Assembly (NCBI RefSeq): GCF_003015145.1 | Contig: NZ_CP027845.1 | Span: 1,408,412 to 1,472,411 of the forward strand | DNA from: Candidatus Phycorickettsia trachydisci | GTDB taxonomy: Bacteria > Pseudomonadota > Alphaproteobacteria > Rickettsiales > Rickettsiaceae | Reading direction: 5' to 3' | DNA length: 64,000 bases | Shown here: one piece after another, positions 9,337 through 18,308 of the stretch | How the letters are laid out: the number at the start of each line of letters is the position of its first letter | Position numbering within the stretch: position 1 is the stretch's first letter | Made by a program: the position numbers and the translations under genes | Notes under the pieces: model-generated | What the model saw: the letters and a program-made list of their open reading frames with translations, nothing else | Database searches by the model: none | Told to the model about the DNA's origin: nothing

Positions 9337-10623
9337 CTACCTCTTAAAAGGACGCATTGCATAGCCTTTGTATAACTGCCTTGGTCGATATAGTTTTTGC
9401 TCCTCATCTTCAAGCATTTCTTTCCATTGAGAAATCCATCCTACAGCCCTTGCCATAGCAAATAGTACAGTAAACATTTGGCTTGGAATTCCTATAGCCT
9501 GATATATGATACCTGAGTAAAAATCTACGTTTGGATAAAGCTTTCTTGTAATGAAATACTCATCCTGCAAAGCTATGCGTTCTAACTCAGTTGCAATTAG
9601 CAATAATGGATTATCTTTCTGATTAAGTCTTTCTAAAACATTTTTACATGTTACCTTCAACACAGCAGCACGTGGATCGTAGTTCTTATAAACCCTATGA
9701 CCAAAACCCATTAACCTGAAAGTATCATTTTTATCCTTTGCTCTATTGATGTAGTGCGGTATATTCTCAGGAGATTTTATTTCGCGCAACATGTTAATTA
9801 CAGCCTCATTAGCACCTCCATGAGAAGGGCCCCATAAAGAAGCTATACCAGCACTGATACATGCAAATGGGTCTGCGCCGCTTGAGCCTACGATACGCAC
9901 CGTGGAAGTTGAAACGTTTTGTTCATGATCAGCATGCAAGATAAAGATTTTATCAAGTGCATCGACCACAACAGGATCTGGAACGTACTCTTCACTTGGC
10001 ACTGAAAACATCATATTCAAGAAATTTGCCGTAAAACTTAAATTAGTCTTAGGATAAACAAATGGTTCTCCAATTGAGTATTTATAAGCCATAGCCGCAA
10101 TTGTTGGAATTTTTGCTATAATATTGATAGCAGCAATTTCCCTTTGATCTTTGTCACGGATATTTAATCCGTCATGATAAAATGCGGCTAAGCAGCCTAT
10201 TGCTCCAATTAAGATAGCCATTGGATGACCAGAATGACGGAATGCTCCAAAGATATGCCTTAATTGCTCATTCACCATTGAATGTCTAGCAATCTTTTTT
10301 GCAAATTCTTCATACTGTGCTTTGTTAGGAAGCTCCGAATTAAGTAAAAGGTAGCTGCACTCAAGAAAATCAATATTTTCAGCCAAATCTTTAATATCGT
10401 ATCCTCGATAACGCAAAATTCCATTATCACCGTCAATATAGCTGATTTTAGAGGTACATGATGCAGTCGACATAAAGCCAGGATCAAAGGTACAATAACC
10501 TGATAGTGCATAAAGTTTAGAAACATCTACTACTTTGTGACCGATAGTTGCCGTTTTTACGGGTAATTGATAAGTTTTATCACCAATCTTTAATTCAGCG
10601 AATTCATTTTCCTGATTTGACAT
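9337..10623 (-). CDS. gltA: Citrate synthase (type II)
   Basis: 428 residues, the normal length for bacterial hexameric type II citrate synthase. It condenses oxaloacetate with acetyl-CoA in the TCA cycle. Visible signatures are [15 protein letters not shown] near the N terminus, the [12 protein letters not shown] loop with a catalytic His, [14 protein letters not shown] with the second His, and the NVDFYSGI segment with the catalytic Asp. The C terminus [17 protein letters not shown] is typical. This gene is widely used for Rickettsiales phylogeny. A 9-bp inverted repeat overlaps its start region. Confidence 0.98.
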   Translation of the reverse strand: MSNQENEFAELKIGDKTYQLPVKTATIGHKVVDVSKLYALSGYCTFDPGFMSTASCTSKISYIDGDNGILRYRGYDIKDLAENIDFLECSYLLLNSELPNKAQYEEFAKKIARHSMVNEQLRHIFGAFRHSGHPMAILIGAIGCLAAFYHDGLNIRDKDQREIAAINIIAKIPTIAAMAYKYSIGEPFVYPKTNLSFTANFLNMMFSVPSEEYVPDPVVVDALDKIFILHADHEQNVSTSTVRIVGSSGADPFACISAGIASLWGPSHGGANEAVINMLREIKSPENIPHYINRAKDKNDTFRLMGFGHRVYKNYDPRAAVLKVTCKNVLERLNQKDNPLLLIATELERIALQDEYFITRKLYPNVDFYSGIIYQAIGIPSQMFTVLFAMARAVGWISQWKEMLEDEEQKLYRPRQLYKGYAMRPFKR

Positions 10624-10650
10624 AAAAGCATAAATTTAAGTTGCTTTTAT
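10622..10650 (-). promoter_or_regulatory. Inverted repeat overlapping the gltA start region
   Basis: ATAAAAGCA (10622-10630) and its exact complement TGCTTTTAT (10642-10650) flank an 11-nt loop directly before and into the gltA ATG. In the transcript the hairpin would cover the ribosome-binding region. It could be a weak udg terminator or a translational control; it could also be chance in AT-rich DNA. Confidence 0.35.
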
Positions 10651-10676
10651 GATCTTAGCAGCAAGCTTTGTAATAC

Positions 10677-11393
10677 TTAATTCAAAATGCTTTTTGTGCG
10701 TAAAATATTTTGAAGATGTAGCAAATCAAACCACGTGTCCTTCTTTTTAAAAGGCTGACGCAAGAGATATGCAGGGTGAAAAATTGCGGTTGTTGGAACG
10801 TTTTGAATGTAAGAATTTGAGTACATATGAAGCTTGCGCCTAAAGCTGGATGTTTGAGCGTTTTTACCAAATAAAGTAGTTAGCGCAACTCCTCCAACCA
10901 TAACAATAATCTGAGGATTGATTAGCGCAATATGCTTTTCAAGAAATGGTCTGCAGATTTCTACCTCTTCTGCTAAAGGCTGACGGTTATTTGGTGGCCG
11001 CCAGAACACAGTGTTTGTAATATAAAAATTCTTGCTTCGAGATAGCCCTATGCTACTTAGCGCGGTATCTAGTAACTTTCCGCTCATACCGCAAAAAGGT
11101 ATTCCCTGCTCATCCTCAGTTGCACCTGGTGCCTCTCCGATTAGCATAATTCTTGCGTTCGCCTGACCGTCAGCAAATACTAAGTTTTTTGCGCCAAATT
11201 TTAATTCACACAACTCAAAATTTTCTAATGCATTCTTAAGCTCTATGAGGCTAGAAGCCGTATCAGCAATACTTCTTGCATAATCTACTTTATCAGTTAA
11301 GGACTCTATCTTATTCGAAGCTTTTTCCTGAGCAGGAATTAAAAAATCTATTTCCATTAAATTGTACCATTTAAGTAAATTTTCTTGGTTCAT
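10677..11393 (-). CDS. udg: Uracil-DNA glycosylase, family 4/5-like superfamily member
   Basis: 238 residues. The active-site motif GEAPGATEDEQGIPFCGMSG, the later TNTVFWRPPNNRQP and the FHPAYLLRQP segment mark the UDG superfamily. It removes uracil from DNA at the start of base-excision repair. Only some of the iron-sulfur Cys of classical family 4 are visible: the CxxC region reads FELCEL and the KCRPP site reads FWRPP. I recall similar substitutions in alphaproteobacterial relatives. It overlaps pepP by 4 bp (ATGA) and is probably translationally coupled. An overlapping shorter frame is a shadow. Confidence 0.88.
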   Translation of the reverse strand: MNQENLLKWYNLMEIDFLIPAQEKASNKIESLTDKVDYARSIADTASSLIELKNALENFELCELKFGAKNLVFADGQANARIMLIGEAPGATEDEQGIPFCGMSGKLLDTALSSIGLSRSKNFYITNTVFWRPPNNRQPLAEEVEICRPFLEKHIALINPQIIVMVGGVALTTLFGKNAQTSSFRRKLHMYSNSYIQNVPTTAIFHPAYLLRQPFKKKDTWFDLLHLQNILRTKSILN

Positions 11394-13027
11394 ACCGATT
11401 CTAACTCTTTTTGTAAAAATTCACGAGCCTTGATTGACAGATGAGGCTTAATGCGCTTATCTATTTTATTGTAATAAGTCTTAATCCAACTAACCTCTTC
11501 TTTAGTCAGTATACTTTTATCTATTAACTTACTACAAAATGGCAGCATAGTTAAATCCTCGAATTCTAAAAAATCTGGATTAGAAGATTGTTTTACATAT
11601 AACAAATTTTCTATCCTAATCCCAAACTCACCTTCTTTATAAAATCCAGGCTCATTTGAAAGTATCATGCCTTCTTTTAACACCACATTGTTAACGGCGC
11701 TAATACCACAAGGACCTTCATGCACGCTTAAAAAATTGCCAACTCCATGCCCCGTTGAGTGAGGATAATCTGCAAAGTGCTCCCAAAGATAAATGCGTGC
11801 TAAGGAATCTAGGTTTGCACCAGTTACTCCTTTTTTGAACTTGGTTTTAGCAAGATTAATATGACCTTTAAGCACAAGCGTGTAGTATAGCTTCTCTTTT
11901 GCAGTTGGCTCTCCTAAGTATATCACTCTGGTCACATCAGTCGTGCCACCATAATAATGCCCCCCTGTATCTATAAGCAATATCCCTTGTTTTTCAATTT
12001 TCTTAGACTCATCTTCTAAAGGGCGATAATGGATGATTGATCTATTTTCTTTAAATCCACAAATGGCGTGAAAACTTTCTTTTATGTAGCCATCTTGCTT
12101 CTTACGCTCCTCAATTAATTTGCATGATATGTCATACTCACTTATACCAGCTTTAATCCAGGCCAAAACTTCACAAATCGCAACCGCATCTTTAATATGC
12201 ACGTCTTTTGCATTTTCTATTTCTTCTTGGGTTTTACAAGCTTGATCTAACTTGTAAAAGATATCGTGTTCATAATCTTTGCAGCTGTTTAGAAATTCAA
12301 GAGGAATAGTATCTAGATCAAGAGCTATGTTCTCGCGCTTATTTAAATAAGACGAAAGTTTCGTCACAGGTAAGTGTTTAACTTTTAAGCTATTCAAATA
12401 CTTTAAGACATCAGATGAGAGGTTAGCGTCAGTAAAAAGTATCAGCTGCTTTTTTAATGAAAGCAGATAAGCATTAAACATACCTCTTTGATCATCGGCT
12501 TTACTGCGCAAGTTTAATAAGTAGCAAACGCTAGATGTATCCGTAATAAGGTAATTTTTGTTCTTTAGTCTCTTTAACTTATCAATTGCTCTACTGCCAG
12601 CATATTTATCAGGATAAACAAACACCTCTTTATCATCTGAAGTTTTTATTTCAATGAGAGCGTCATATTTAACAGCTAAAAGATTTAGCTTTTCAAAATT
12701 TGTCAGCTGTTTTTTAGTAAAAAGCATTGGATGATATCCCAGTGTATCTTCTGGTTTTACAAAGTCACTCCAATTAAAATCTTTTAAGCTTGAAATTGGA
12801 AAGATAGTAAAAAGATTTTTATCTAGCTGTTTTCCCGCTTGCTCCAAATACCTACCATCAGTAAAAAATAATGCTTTATCCATTAATAGAACAATAATGG
12901 CATTAGAACCTGAAAAATTTGTAAGCTTTTGAATGGTAGAGTTGTAATTTTGAAAACCGTCGGTAGTATGAAGTATATAACCCTGAATGCTCCCAGTACG
13001 GCAAAATTTTCTAAAACTGTCGATCAT
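11390..13027 (-). CDS. pepP: Xaa-Pro aminopeptidase (aminopeptidase P, M24B)
   Basis: 545 residues: two creatinase-like N-terminal domains (~1-260) and a pita-bread M24 catalytic domain (~270-490). Metal ligands are visible as IDTGGHYYGGTTDVTR (two Asp), HSTGHGVG (His), LSNEPGFY (Glu) and GIRIENLLYV (Glu). It cleaves an N-terminal residue preceding proline in the cytoplasm. The length with a C-terminal extension matches the alphaproteobacterial APP-like form. It starts just downstream of rnpB and ends overlapping udg. Confidence 0.93.
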   Translation of the reverse strand: MIDSFRKFCRTGSIQGYILHTTDGFQNYNSTIQKLTNFSGSNAIIVLLMDKALFFTDGRYLEQAGKQLDKNLFTIFPISSLKDFNWSDFVKPEDTLGYHPMLFTKKQLTNFEKLNLLAVKYDALIEIKTSDDKEVFVYPDKYAGSRAIDKLKRLKNKNYLITDTSSVCYLLNLRSKADDQRGMFNAYLLSLKKQLILFTDANLSSDVLKYLNSLKVKHLPVTKLSSYLNKRENIALDLDTIPLEFLNSCKDYEHDIFYKLDQACKTQEEIENAKDVHIKDAVAICEVLAWIKAGISEYDISCKLIEERKKQDGYIKESFHAICGFKENRSIIHYRPLEDESKKIEKQGILLIDTGGHYYGGTTDVTRVIYLGEPTAKEKLYYTLVLKGHINLAKTKFKKGVTGANLDSLARIYLWEHFADYPHSTGHGVGNFLSVHEGPCGISAVNNVVLKEGMILSNEPGFYKEGEFGIRIENLLYVKQSSNPDFLEFEDLTMLPFCSKLIDKSILTKEEVSWIKTYYNKIDKRIKPHLSIKAREFLQKELESV

Positions 13028-13042
13028 AAAAAATATTTATCA

Positions 13043-13565
13043 AGGGTGAACCGTAAGCCGGATTCTGTAACTATGCTACTCACAAATGGTTATTTTTAGA
13101 AATTTTTTAGGCGCAGGCGCGCAGAAAACCGAAGAATACTTTAATAGTATTTGAGGATTTGAGCACGACTGCAACAACAAAAAGATTAAAAAGAACCTTT
13201 TGTGAGCAGCATAGGTGCAGTTATTCATCTAGGACAAGTATCACTACTCATCTCAAGCGACCTACCCGCGCGGCCCTTACGTCTTCAAGAGGTAATTAGT
13301 AGGAAAATTACTATAATAGCTGCGCCTATTTGGTCTTGCACCTAGTGGGGTTTGCAATGCAAAATCTGTCGCCAGATTCCCGGTGCGCTCTTACCGCACC
13401 TTTTCACCCTTACCAAAAAATAAAAAAACTTTATGGCGGTATACTTTCTGTTGCACTTTCCCTCAGAGCTAAAGCCCTGGCTGGCCGTTAACCAGCACTA
13501 TTTTTCCTTGGTGTCCGGACTTTCCTCAAAACGCGATTGCGCCTTGCAACTGCACATTCACCCTA
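13043..13565 (-). ncRNA. rnpB: RNase P RNA (class A), carrying an internal palindromic insert
   Basis: The minus strand shows the conserved 5' core GAGGAAAGTCCGGAC (about 13527-13513), the GAGGGAAAGTGCAACAGAAA region, and the 3' core ACAGAATCCGGCTTACGG. The outer P1 helix closes with GGGTGAA (13563-13557) pairing with TTCACCC (13050-13044), which fixes both ends. RNase P RNA is the catalytic part of the tRNA 5' processing enzyme. At ~522 nt it is long. Removing the 144-bp insert at 13071-13214 leaves ~378 nt, normal for class A. Confidence 0.95.
13071..13214. repeat. Palindromic element inserted in rnpB (RPE-like)
   Basis: The ends are imperfect inverted repeats: CTATGCTACTCACAAA at 13071-13086 matches the complement of TTTGTGAGCAGCATAG at 13199-13214 with one mismatch. 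The similarity continues inward through GGTT/AACC and T/A-rich tracts. A nested small hairpin (AATACT...AGTATT) lies in the middle. It sits just inside the conserved 3' end of rnpB. Rickettsia palindromic elements are known to insert in RNA genes and to fold out as hairpins; assigning this one to a known RPE family needs a search. Confidence 0.7.
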
Positions 13566-13568
13566 TTT

Positions 13569-13574
13569 ATTATA
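13569..13574 (-). promoter_or_regulatory. Probable -10 box of rnpB
   Basis: On the minus strand a perfect TATAAT lies about five bases before the folded 5' end of RNase P RNA. TTTAAT at 13591-13596 is 16 bp further upstream and may be the -35. Its position agrees with the 5' end set by helix P1. Confidence 0.6.
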
Positions 13575-13610
13575 ATAGATGTATAATACAATTAAATCAA
13601 GGATAGAGAT

Positions 13611-13841
13611 TTAGTAAGGTTGCTGTCTTTTTTGTAAATAATAGGGAGCTGGACCTTTTCTAATATATTTTCCCTTTTCAAACCTTACTGAACCTGTAAC
13701 ATTATCTGTTAATGTTGGACCTGTAACTCCATTATTTTGAGAGTTTTCGGGGCGATAATCTTTTAAATTAACCGGTTCTGATGTGCATCCGCAAAGACAA
13801 AAGCAAAAAATAAAGATCTTTAATAAAGGCATTTTATACAA
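13611..13841 (-). CDS. Small putative lipoprotein
   Basis: 76 residues. A short basic start (MYKMPLLK) is followed by a hydrophobic stretch IFIFCFCLCGC, with a lipobox-like LCGC at about residues 15-18 and Ser/Glu after the Cys. The mature part is polar with no recognised domain and ends KGPAPYYLQKRQQPY. Membrane anchoring by lipid at the Cys is inferred. Divergently it faces an empty intergenic stretch, and rnpB lies downstream. Confidence 0.6.
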   Translation of the reverse strand: MYKMPLLKIFIFCFCLCGCTSEPVNLKDYRPENSQNNGVTGPTLTDNVTGSVRFEKGKYIRKGPAPYYLQKRQQPY

Positions 13842-14146
13842 TTTTATAGTTAAATTAACTGCACTTACTGCATGAGTCTAATATCTCATAGAACTCGATA
13901 TTCATCGTATATATTAGGGTACATTGGTTTAAGGAGGGAAGCAAGAGACAGCTTATCATTGAAAACACAAATTATTGCTTTGCTGCTCCTAAAAGAAAAT
14001 TCTTGATCCTTAAAATACTAACGTTTTTTGAGACTAATAATTTTGATGGTGATGACCGGATAAAAAGATAAATTACTATGCATTAAGTATTGGACTGATA
14101 TAAATAGTTAAGTTGTACTATTATTATAATTTAACTTATAGTATAT
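13842..14146. other. Intergenic stretch, nothing identified
   Basis: About 300 bp with stops in all frames and no RNA fold I can recognise. It should contain the promoters of the lipoprotein gene (leftward) and the antitoxin gene (rightward). AT-rich sequence with TATAAT-like words occurs near 14120-14140. Confidence 0.4.
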
Positions 14147-14390
14147 ATGACTACTACAATAGGTATAAGTCATTTTAAAGCACATTGTTTAGAAATAATT
14201 GACCAATTACAGAAGGATAACAAGGAAATTATTATTACTAAAAGAGACAAACCTGTGGCCAAAGTAATATCATTAAAAACATTAGAAGAAGGTACCAATT
14301 CTTTATTTGGTACATTAAAAGACCAAAGCTGAAATTAAATCTGATTTAATAAAAGCGATAGATGAAGAGTGGTCAGCTGAAAATGAGTAA
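14147..14390 (+). pseudogene. Phd/YefM-type antitoxin, frameshifted near its C terminus
   Basis: The N-terminal 59 residues (IGISHFKAHCLEIIDQLQ, then EIIITKRDKPVAKVISL) are a typical Phd/YefM DNA-binding half. At 14321-14330 the frame reads GAC CAA AGC TGA and stops. Removing one C restores an open frame, GAC AAA GCT GAA..., encoding KAEIKSDLIKAIDEEWSAEN and ending with TAA at 14388-14390. That restored stop overlaps the toxin ATG at 14383, the usual coupled arrangement. The toxin-binding C-terminal tail is therefore lost by a one-base insertion, unless it is a read error. Confidence 0.85.
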
Positions 14391-14802
14391 TAATATGATA
14401 GTTTTAGATACGCATGTTTTACTTTGGGCACTTCTCTCTCCTGAAGAATTGTCGGAGGAGATGAGGGGGGTGATTTCTTCTGTGCAGAAAGAAGGTAAGT
14501 TAATTGTTTGCTCTATTTCTCTATGGGAGATAGCAATGCTTAAATTTAAGAAACGTATAAATATTTATCAGCCTGTGAAGGACTTTTTGGCTGCTATAAC
14601 CAGTGTACCCGGTTTGGTTGTTAAAGATATATCGTCAGAGATAGAAGCTGAAAGTGTTTTGTTAACAAATGAATTTTATGGAGATCCTGCAGATAGAATT
14701 ATAATAGCAACAACAAAAGTTTATGGGGCTACCTTGATTACGCGTGATCAGAAAATTTTGTCCTGGGCAGAACAGGGGGATATCAGATTTTTGAAGGGTT
14801 AA
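14383..14802 (+). CDS. PIN-domain toxin (VapC-like)
   Basis: About 139 residues from the ATG at 14383 (MSNNMIVLDTHVLLWALL). A longer frame begins at 14362, but the 14383 start overlaps the original antitoxin end, which is the expected layout. PIN acidic residues are visible: LDTHVLLW (Asp), SLWEIAML (Glu), DPADRIIIATT (Asp) and LITRDQKIL (Asp). VapC-like toxins cleave tRNA or other RNA. The toxin frame is intact while its antitoxin frame is broken. Confidence 0.87.
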   Translation: MSNNMIVLDTHVLLWALLSPEELSEEMRGVISSVQKEGKLIVCSISLWEIAMLKFKKRINIYQPVKDFLAAITSVPGLVVKDISSEIEAESVLLTNEFYGDPADRIIIATTKVYGATLITRDQKILSWAEQGDIRFLKG

Positions 14803-14880
14803 TTGATAATATAATGTGTGGTGTTATGGAACATGGGACGAGCTGCCTTGTACACATAGAGAGCCTATAACAAGTTTCTC

Positions 14881-17613
14881 TTATACTTCTAATATTTCTC
14901 CACTAATATATTCTTGTACTGTGTCGAATTTAGGTGGAGAATCAGCATTGTCAGTATCATCCTGGGGGATCAAATTGTAATGATCTAATAGCTCTAAAAA
15001 ACTAGGAGTTGAATGGGAAGTATTTGTCAGTAATAACGTGGGGCAGGGTATTTTTTTAACACTTACTCCTTCCCGTTTAGCTGTTTCTGATTCTTGATGA
15101 GATAAAAATAGATCCAAAATATATAGGTCACCTGTGGAATTAAAGAATTTCTTGGTCGATGCTAGTCTATCCTTATAACCCATAGGTTTTAAACTCCATG
15201 TATCATGTTTTATTGGAAGAAAACTACTTTGATCTTGGGGTCTACCAATTCTATTTTTGTTAAATTCACAGATAAATTTCTCCGCTTTAACTTTTGCTCT
15301 TTTCTTTAAAAAATTTAAAGTGTCTTGATCAATTTTTATAAAGATATTAGGTTTTAGGTTTGCTACATCTGGATCTGTAGCTTGTATTTTAAATTCATTA
15401 CGATCATCTTTATAATGCCAAGAAGGTACCTCTGTTCCAAGGATTTGTTTGTTTTTAGATTCTTTGAGGCTTTGATGGTAGTTATGTTCTATTAAAGCGA
15501 GCATCTCATAGTCTTCATGGCTTAGAGTCTTACTTATGCTAGGTAGAGAAGTTTCTGTATCATCTATTATTGGAGGCTTTTCTGTGGTTTTTGTTTGGGC
15601 ATCAGGAGTTAACTTTGTGATTGGCTCAATATTTTGAGAGATTTCTTTTTGCTCTCTAGTTGACTCGTCTAGAAGGGATATAGTTTTGAGGTTAGAAGTT
15701 ATGGGTTTAAGCTGGCTAACCTTAGAGGCATCTTTTGTTTCAAGCTTTTGAGAAGATGTTTGTGCTGCGCTATCTGTAAATTGGTCTATATCATTTTGCT
15801 TTAAAGTTTTTGTGGTTGATCTAATGTAGGAGACTATATCGCTTAAGCTTGCAATAAAATAACTATTTAAGGCAAACCTTTTGTCTTGTAAAATCTCTAA
15901 ATATTCTTCAGATGGATAGCCTAAAAAAGCTGCTCTTATAGCAGTAGCTTGGTTAATGCTAATTAAATTGCTATAGTAATCCTTTGGCAACTCGACATTT
16001 TCAATAAAAGTTTTATTTAACACTCTTAAATATCTAATAGCCTTTTCAAAGCATTTATACTGTTTATCTTGTGGGCTACAAGAAGCATTAAGGCCAATTT
16101 GTACCATATGCATACATTGATCTAGGCGCCCATAATCTACTTCTAATTTATTTATCTCTTGGATTACTAAGTCGCTTATAGGTAAAAGATTTAAAGAATT
16201 TAATCTCGCTAACATTTTAAAAGAGTGCAAGATATGTGGATCACTTTCTAAATCCCTTAGCAACTCAAACGTTTCAACTTCATTGTGATTATTGGCATGG
16301 AAGTAAATTTTGTTTATTTTAAACAAAGTATTCATTGCCTTGAGTAACTGTTTTTCTTTTTTTATCAAGGGTTTTTGTAACAGAGCGTTTGTGTTAGAAA
16401 TATATTTTGTTAATACATCACTATGAGATTTTCTTAATTCATAACCTTGTTTAAACCATTTAAGTAAACTATGACCTAGAGTTCCTAGAGGCCAGTTGGT
16501 TACAAATTTTTCTAGCCACACTTCTTTGTGTTCAAATGGAAGATAATCAATAATACCCACTATGGTATCGCAGCATCTAAATGTATCTTTAGGGTTCGTG
16601 AGGCTAGCTTCTAACATGCTTTCAAGGGCTTCTTGGAATTGTACCGTTGTAATATAATAATATCCAATTCCATTTAAAGCGTGAGTTATAACTTCACGAT
16701 CTGTATTATCTACACTTTCTGTACCATCTTCATTTTTTTTAGATTTAATTTTGTCTATTTGGGCTTTCATGTGATCTGCAAGATTCCGGCATTCTCCAAA
16801 TTTATTTTGGTCGCGTAGAATTGCAAGAATCCTGACATTCATTTCAAGGTCTGTAGTAAGATCAATATCTCTATCTTTCAGAACATCCTGCAGCTTCAGG
16901 AAATCATCTTGGTTAGCTACACTAGTATAAAACATAGCTAAGGAATTTAAGGCAACTTTTTTAGTGCTAATTATTAGTTGCTCAGGTAAACGTTCTATTT
17001 CGTTCAAAAGGCTGGAAAGATCATTGCCCTGACCTTTGTATTCAACTACCTCACCTCTTAAAATTTTATCCATGATTTGAGTAATGGGGAGGGAATAAGA
17101 GAGAATTATTTCGGTTGCTTTTTGCTGGTATTCATCGGGCATAGCAAAATAAATTTCTTTTTTTTCTACAATTTTTTCTATAAGCTTTTTTACACCTTTG
17201 TCTGGTTTGATTTGCTTTAATACATCATTTGAAATATCAATGTTGAGTTTTTCTATAAAAAACTTAAATACTAGCTTAAATTGTAACCCTTTTTTCTGAT
17301 TTAGCAGGGTGGCAATACAATTTACGCTCATCTCGATTATTTCCCTCATCCGAGCGGATGACATGTCAGGTTTTAAGAAATCGATTATGTAACCTGCTGT
17401 TTCTAGAAATTTTGGATCTTCTAAACCAAATGATATAAGATTTAAGAGTGCTTCACCTAATACCCCTTCTATATCGTGCGTTGAAGGATCTAGTTGTATA
17501 AAGTATAGATCATCTTGCTGTATCTCATTTACTAAAGGTTCAAGAGTTTTTGAGTCTTGTGCAGTAATGCTTTGTTTGCTATGTTTTGTAGGTTTTTTAT
17601 GCTTTTTGCCCAT
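14881..17613 (-). CDS. Large helical repeat protein of unknown function, 910 aa
   Basis: No known family recognised. The N terminus is strongly basic (MGKKHKKPTKHSKQS). Residues ~25-600 are alpha-helical with TPR-like pairing, for example VITHALNGIGYYYITTVQFQEALESMLEASL. A Thr/Ser/Lys-rich linker lies at ~600-690. The C-terminal domain (~710-880) starts LGTEVPSWHYKDD and continues with SDPDV-like and charged segments. That last domain resembles the end of the 967-aa protein at 36567-39470 (EIIPSWSIDGQKY), so the two are probably paralogues. Its ATG lies inside the 3' end of an Rpn-like stub (17-bp overlap). Confidence 0.65.
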   Translation of the reverse strand: MGKKHKKPTKHSKQSITAQDSKTLEPLVNEIQQDDLYFIQLDPSTHDIEGVLGEALLNLISFGLEDPKFLETAGYIIDFLKPDMSSARMREIIEMSVNCIATLLNQKKGLQFKLVFKFFIEKLNIDISNDVLKQIKPDKGVKKLIEKIVEKKEIYFAMPDEYQQKATEIILSYSLPITQIMDKILRGEVVEYKGQGNDLSSLLNEIERLPEQLIISTKKVALNSLAMFYTSVANQDDFLKLQDVLKDRDIDLTTDLEMNVRILAILRDQNKFGECRNLADHMKAQIDKIKSKKNEDGTESVDNTDREVITHALNGIGYYYITTVQFQEALESMLEASLTNPKDTFRCCDTIVGIIDYLPFEHKEVWLEKFVTNWPLGTLGHSLLKWFKQGYELRKSHSDVLTKYISNTNALLQKPLIKKEKQLLKAMNTLFKINKIYFHANNHNEVETFELLRDLESDPHILHSFKMLARLNSLNLLPISDLVIQEINKLEVDYGRLDQCMHMVQIGLNASCSPQDKQYKCFEKAIRYLRVLNKTFIENVELPKDYYSNLISINQATAIRAAFLGYPSEEYLEILQDKRFALNSYFIASLSDIVSYIRSTTKTLKQNDIDQFTDSAAQTSSQKLETKDASKVSQLKPITSNLKTISLLDESTREQKEISQNIEPITKLTPDAQTKTTEKPPIIDDTETSLPSISKTLSHEDYEMLALIEHNYHQSLKESKNKQILGTEVPSWHYKDDRNEFKIQATDPDVANLKPNIFIKIDQDTLNFLKKRAKVKAEKFICEFNKNRIGRPQDQSSFLPIKHDTWSLKPMGYKDRLASTKKFFNSTGDLYILDLFLSHQESETAKREGVSVKKIPCPTLLLTNTSHSTPSFLELLDHYNLIPQDDTDNADSPPKFDTVQEYISGEILEV

Positions 17614-17923
17614 AAAATTTATTAGTATTTATTTGTACCTCTCCTATTTCTTTACCCCCCGTAAAACCTAATAAACTATTAAGCAAACTGACCGATATAT
17701 CTTTGTTGTGTTCAGTACCAAACAGCATTTTAAAAGTCACATCATAGGTAGGATCGCCAAATATTTCTGGCACATCTGGTTCATAGTCTTGTTTCTTTAC
17801 CTTTTGAGGTGGTTTGTTGGCAGCGATTTTTTGCTCAATAGGTTCATGAATATCTTTACTAGGTTGTCGTGATGAAGGACTTATTATATTGCTATTACTG
17901 ATTTGATCTTGGTCTCTTTTCAT
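17597..17923 (-). pseudogene. N-terminal stub of an Rpn/PD-(D/E)XK nuclease-family protein
   Basis: 108 residues. After a polar leader, residues ~55-98 read FGDPTYDVTFKMLFG, then LLNSLLGF. This matches the N-terminal signature of Rpn proteins (compare FADPTYDKTFKMIFKKG, then FLNSLLNF, in the intact protein at 45008-46159). The frame ends right after GEVQI, before the catalytic Asp and ExQ motifs, where the ATG of the 910-aa gene appears. The rest of the nuclease is gone. Confidence 0.8.
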
Positions 17924-18006
17924 TTTTAATCAAAAATATTCTTTATTTTCAATATTTATTGTACTACAGTTGTTTTATATTTGCAAAAAACGAAAAATTT
18001 TTATTA

Positions 18007-18063
18007 TATTATAAAATCAAATCAATAGAGCAAAATTAAAAGATAGGAGTAGTTAATATGGTC
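18007..18063 (+). mobile_element. Transposon end relic (inner part), third copy
   Basis: The sequence ATAAAATCAAAT ... TTAAAAGATAGGAGTAGTTAAT matches the inner parts of the transposon ends at 48113-48171 and, in reverse, 42200-42243. The outer part is missing because a group II intron fragment and then an IS6-like element follow. It implies an older copy of the same transposon, with the Rpn stub side as its interior. Confidence 0.7.
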
Positions 18064-18308
18064 GTGTGCCGTAGCGAAGTTATGGGAGAGATGGCAGTAG
18101 GTCTGCCTAAGTCGGTCACCAGAAATTGTCTTCAAACCGCCTCAGGCGTCTGTTATTAAGAGTAACGGTCGTGAGTACGTGAAGAAAATCAGCTTAAGCT
18201 GGTGAGGTATGAATTAGAAAGACGAACGTAAGTGAACCTGTGATGACGCATCGTAAAGTTGCTAGTACAACATCAAAACCAAGAGCGGACCATACCTTTG
18301 GGATAAAT
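18064..18308 (+). mobile_element. Group II intron, 5' fragment (domain I)
   Basis: From GTGTGCCGTAGCGAAG onward about 245 bp are closely similar to the first 245 bp of the complete intron at 48172-50008. The shared parts include GGGAGAGATGGCAGTAGGTCTGCC, here described by position 18084-18107. It ends abruptly at GGGATAAAT, where the IS6-like inverted repeat begins. No domain V and no reverse transcriptase follow, so it cannot splice or move by itself. Confidence 0.85.

Noticed and set aside
10272..10526. Alternative frame inside gltA (and 10682-10870 inside udg)
   Set aside because: They overlap well-conserved enzymes and show no family features.
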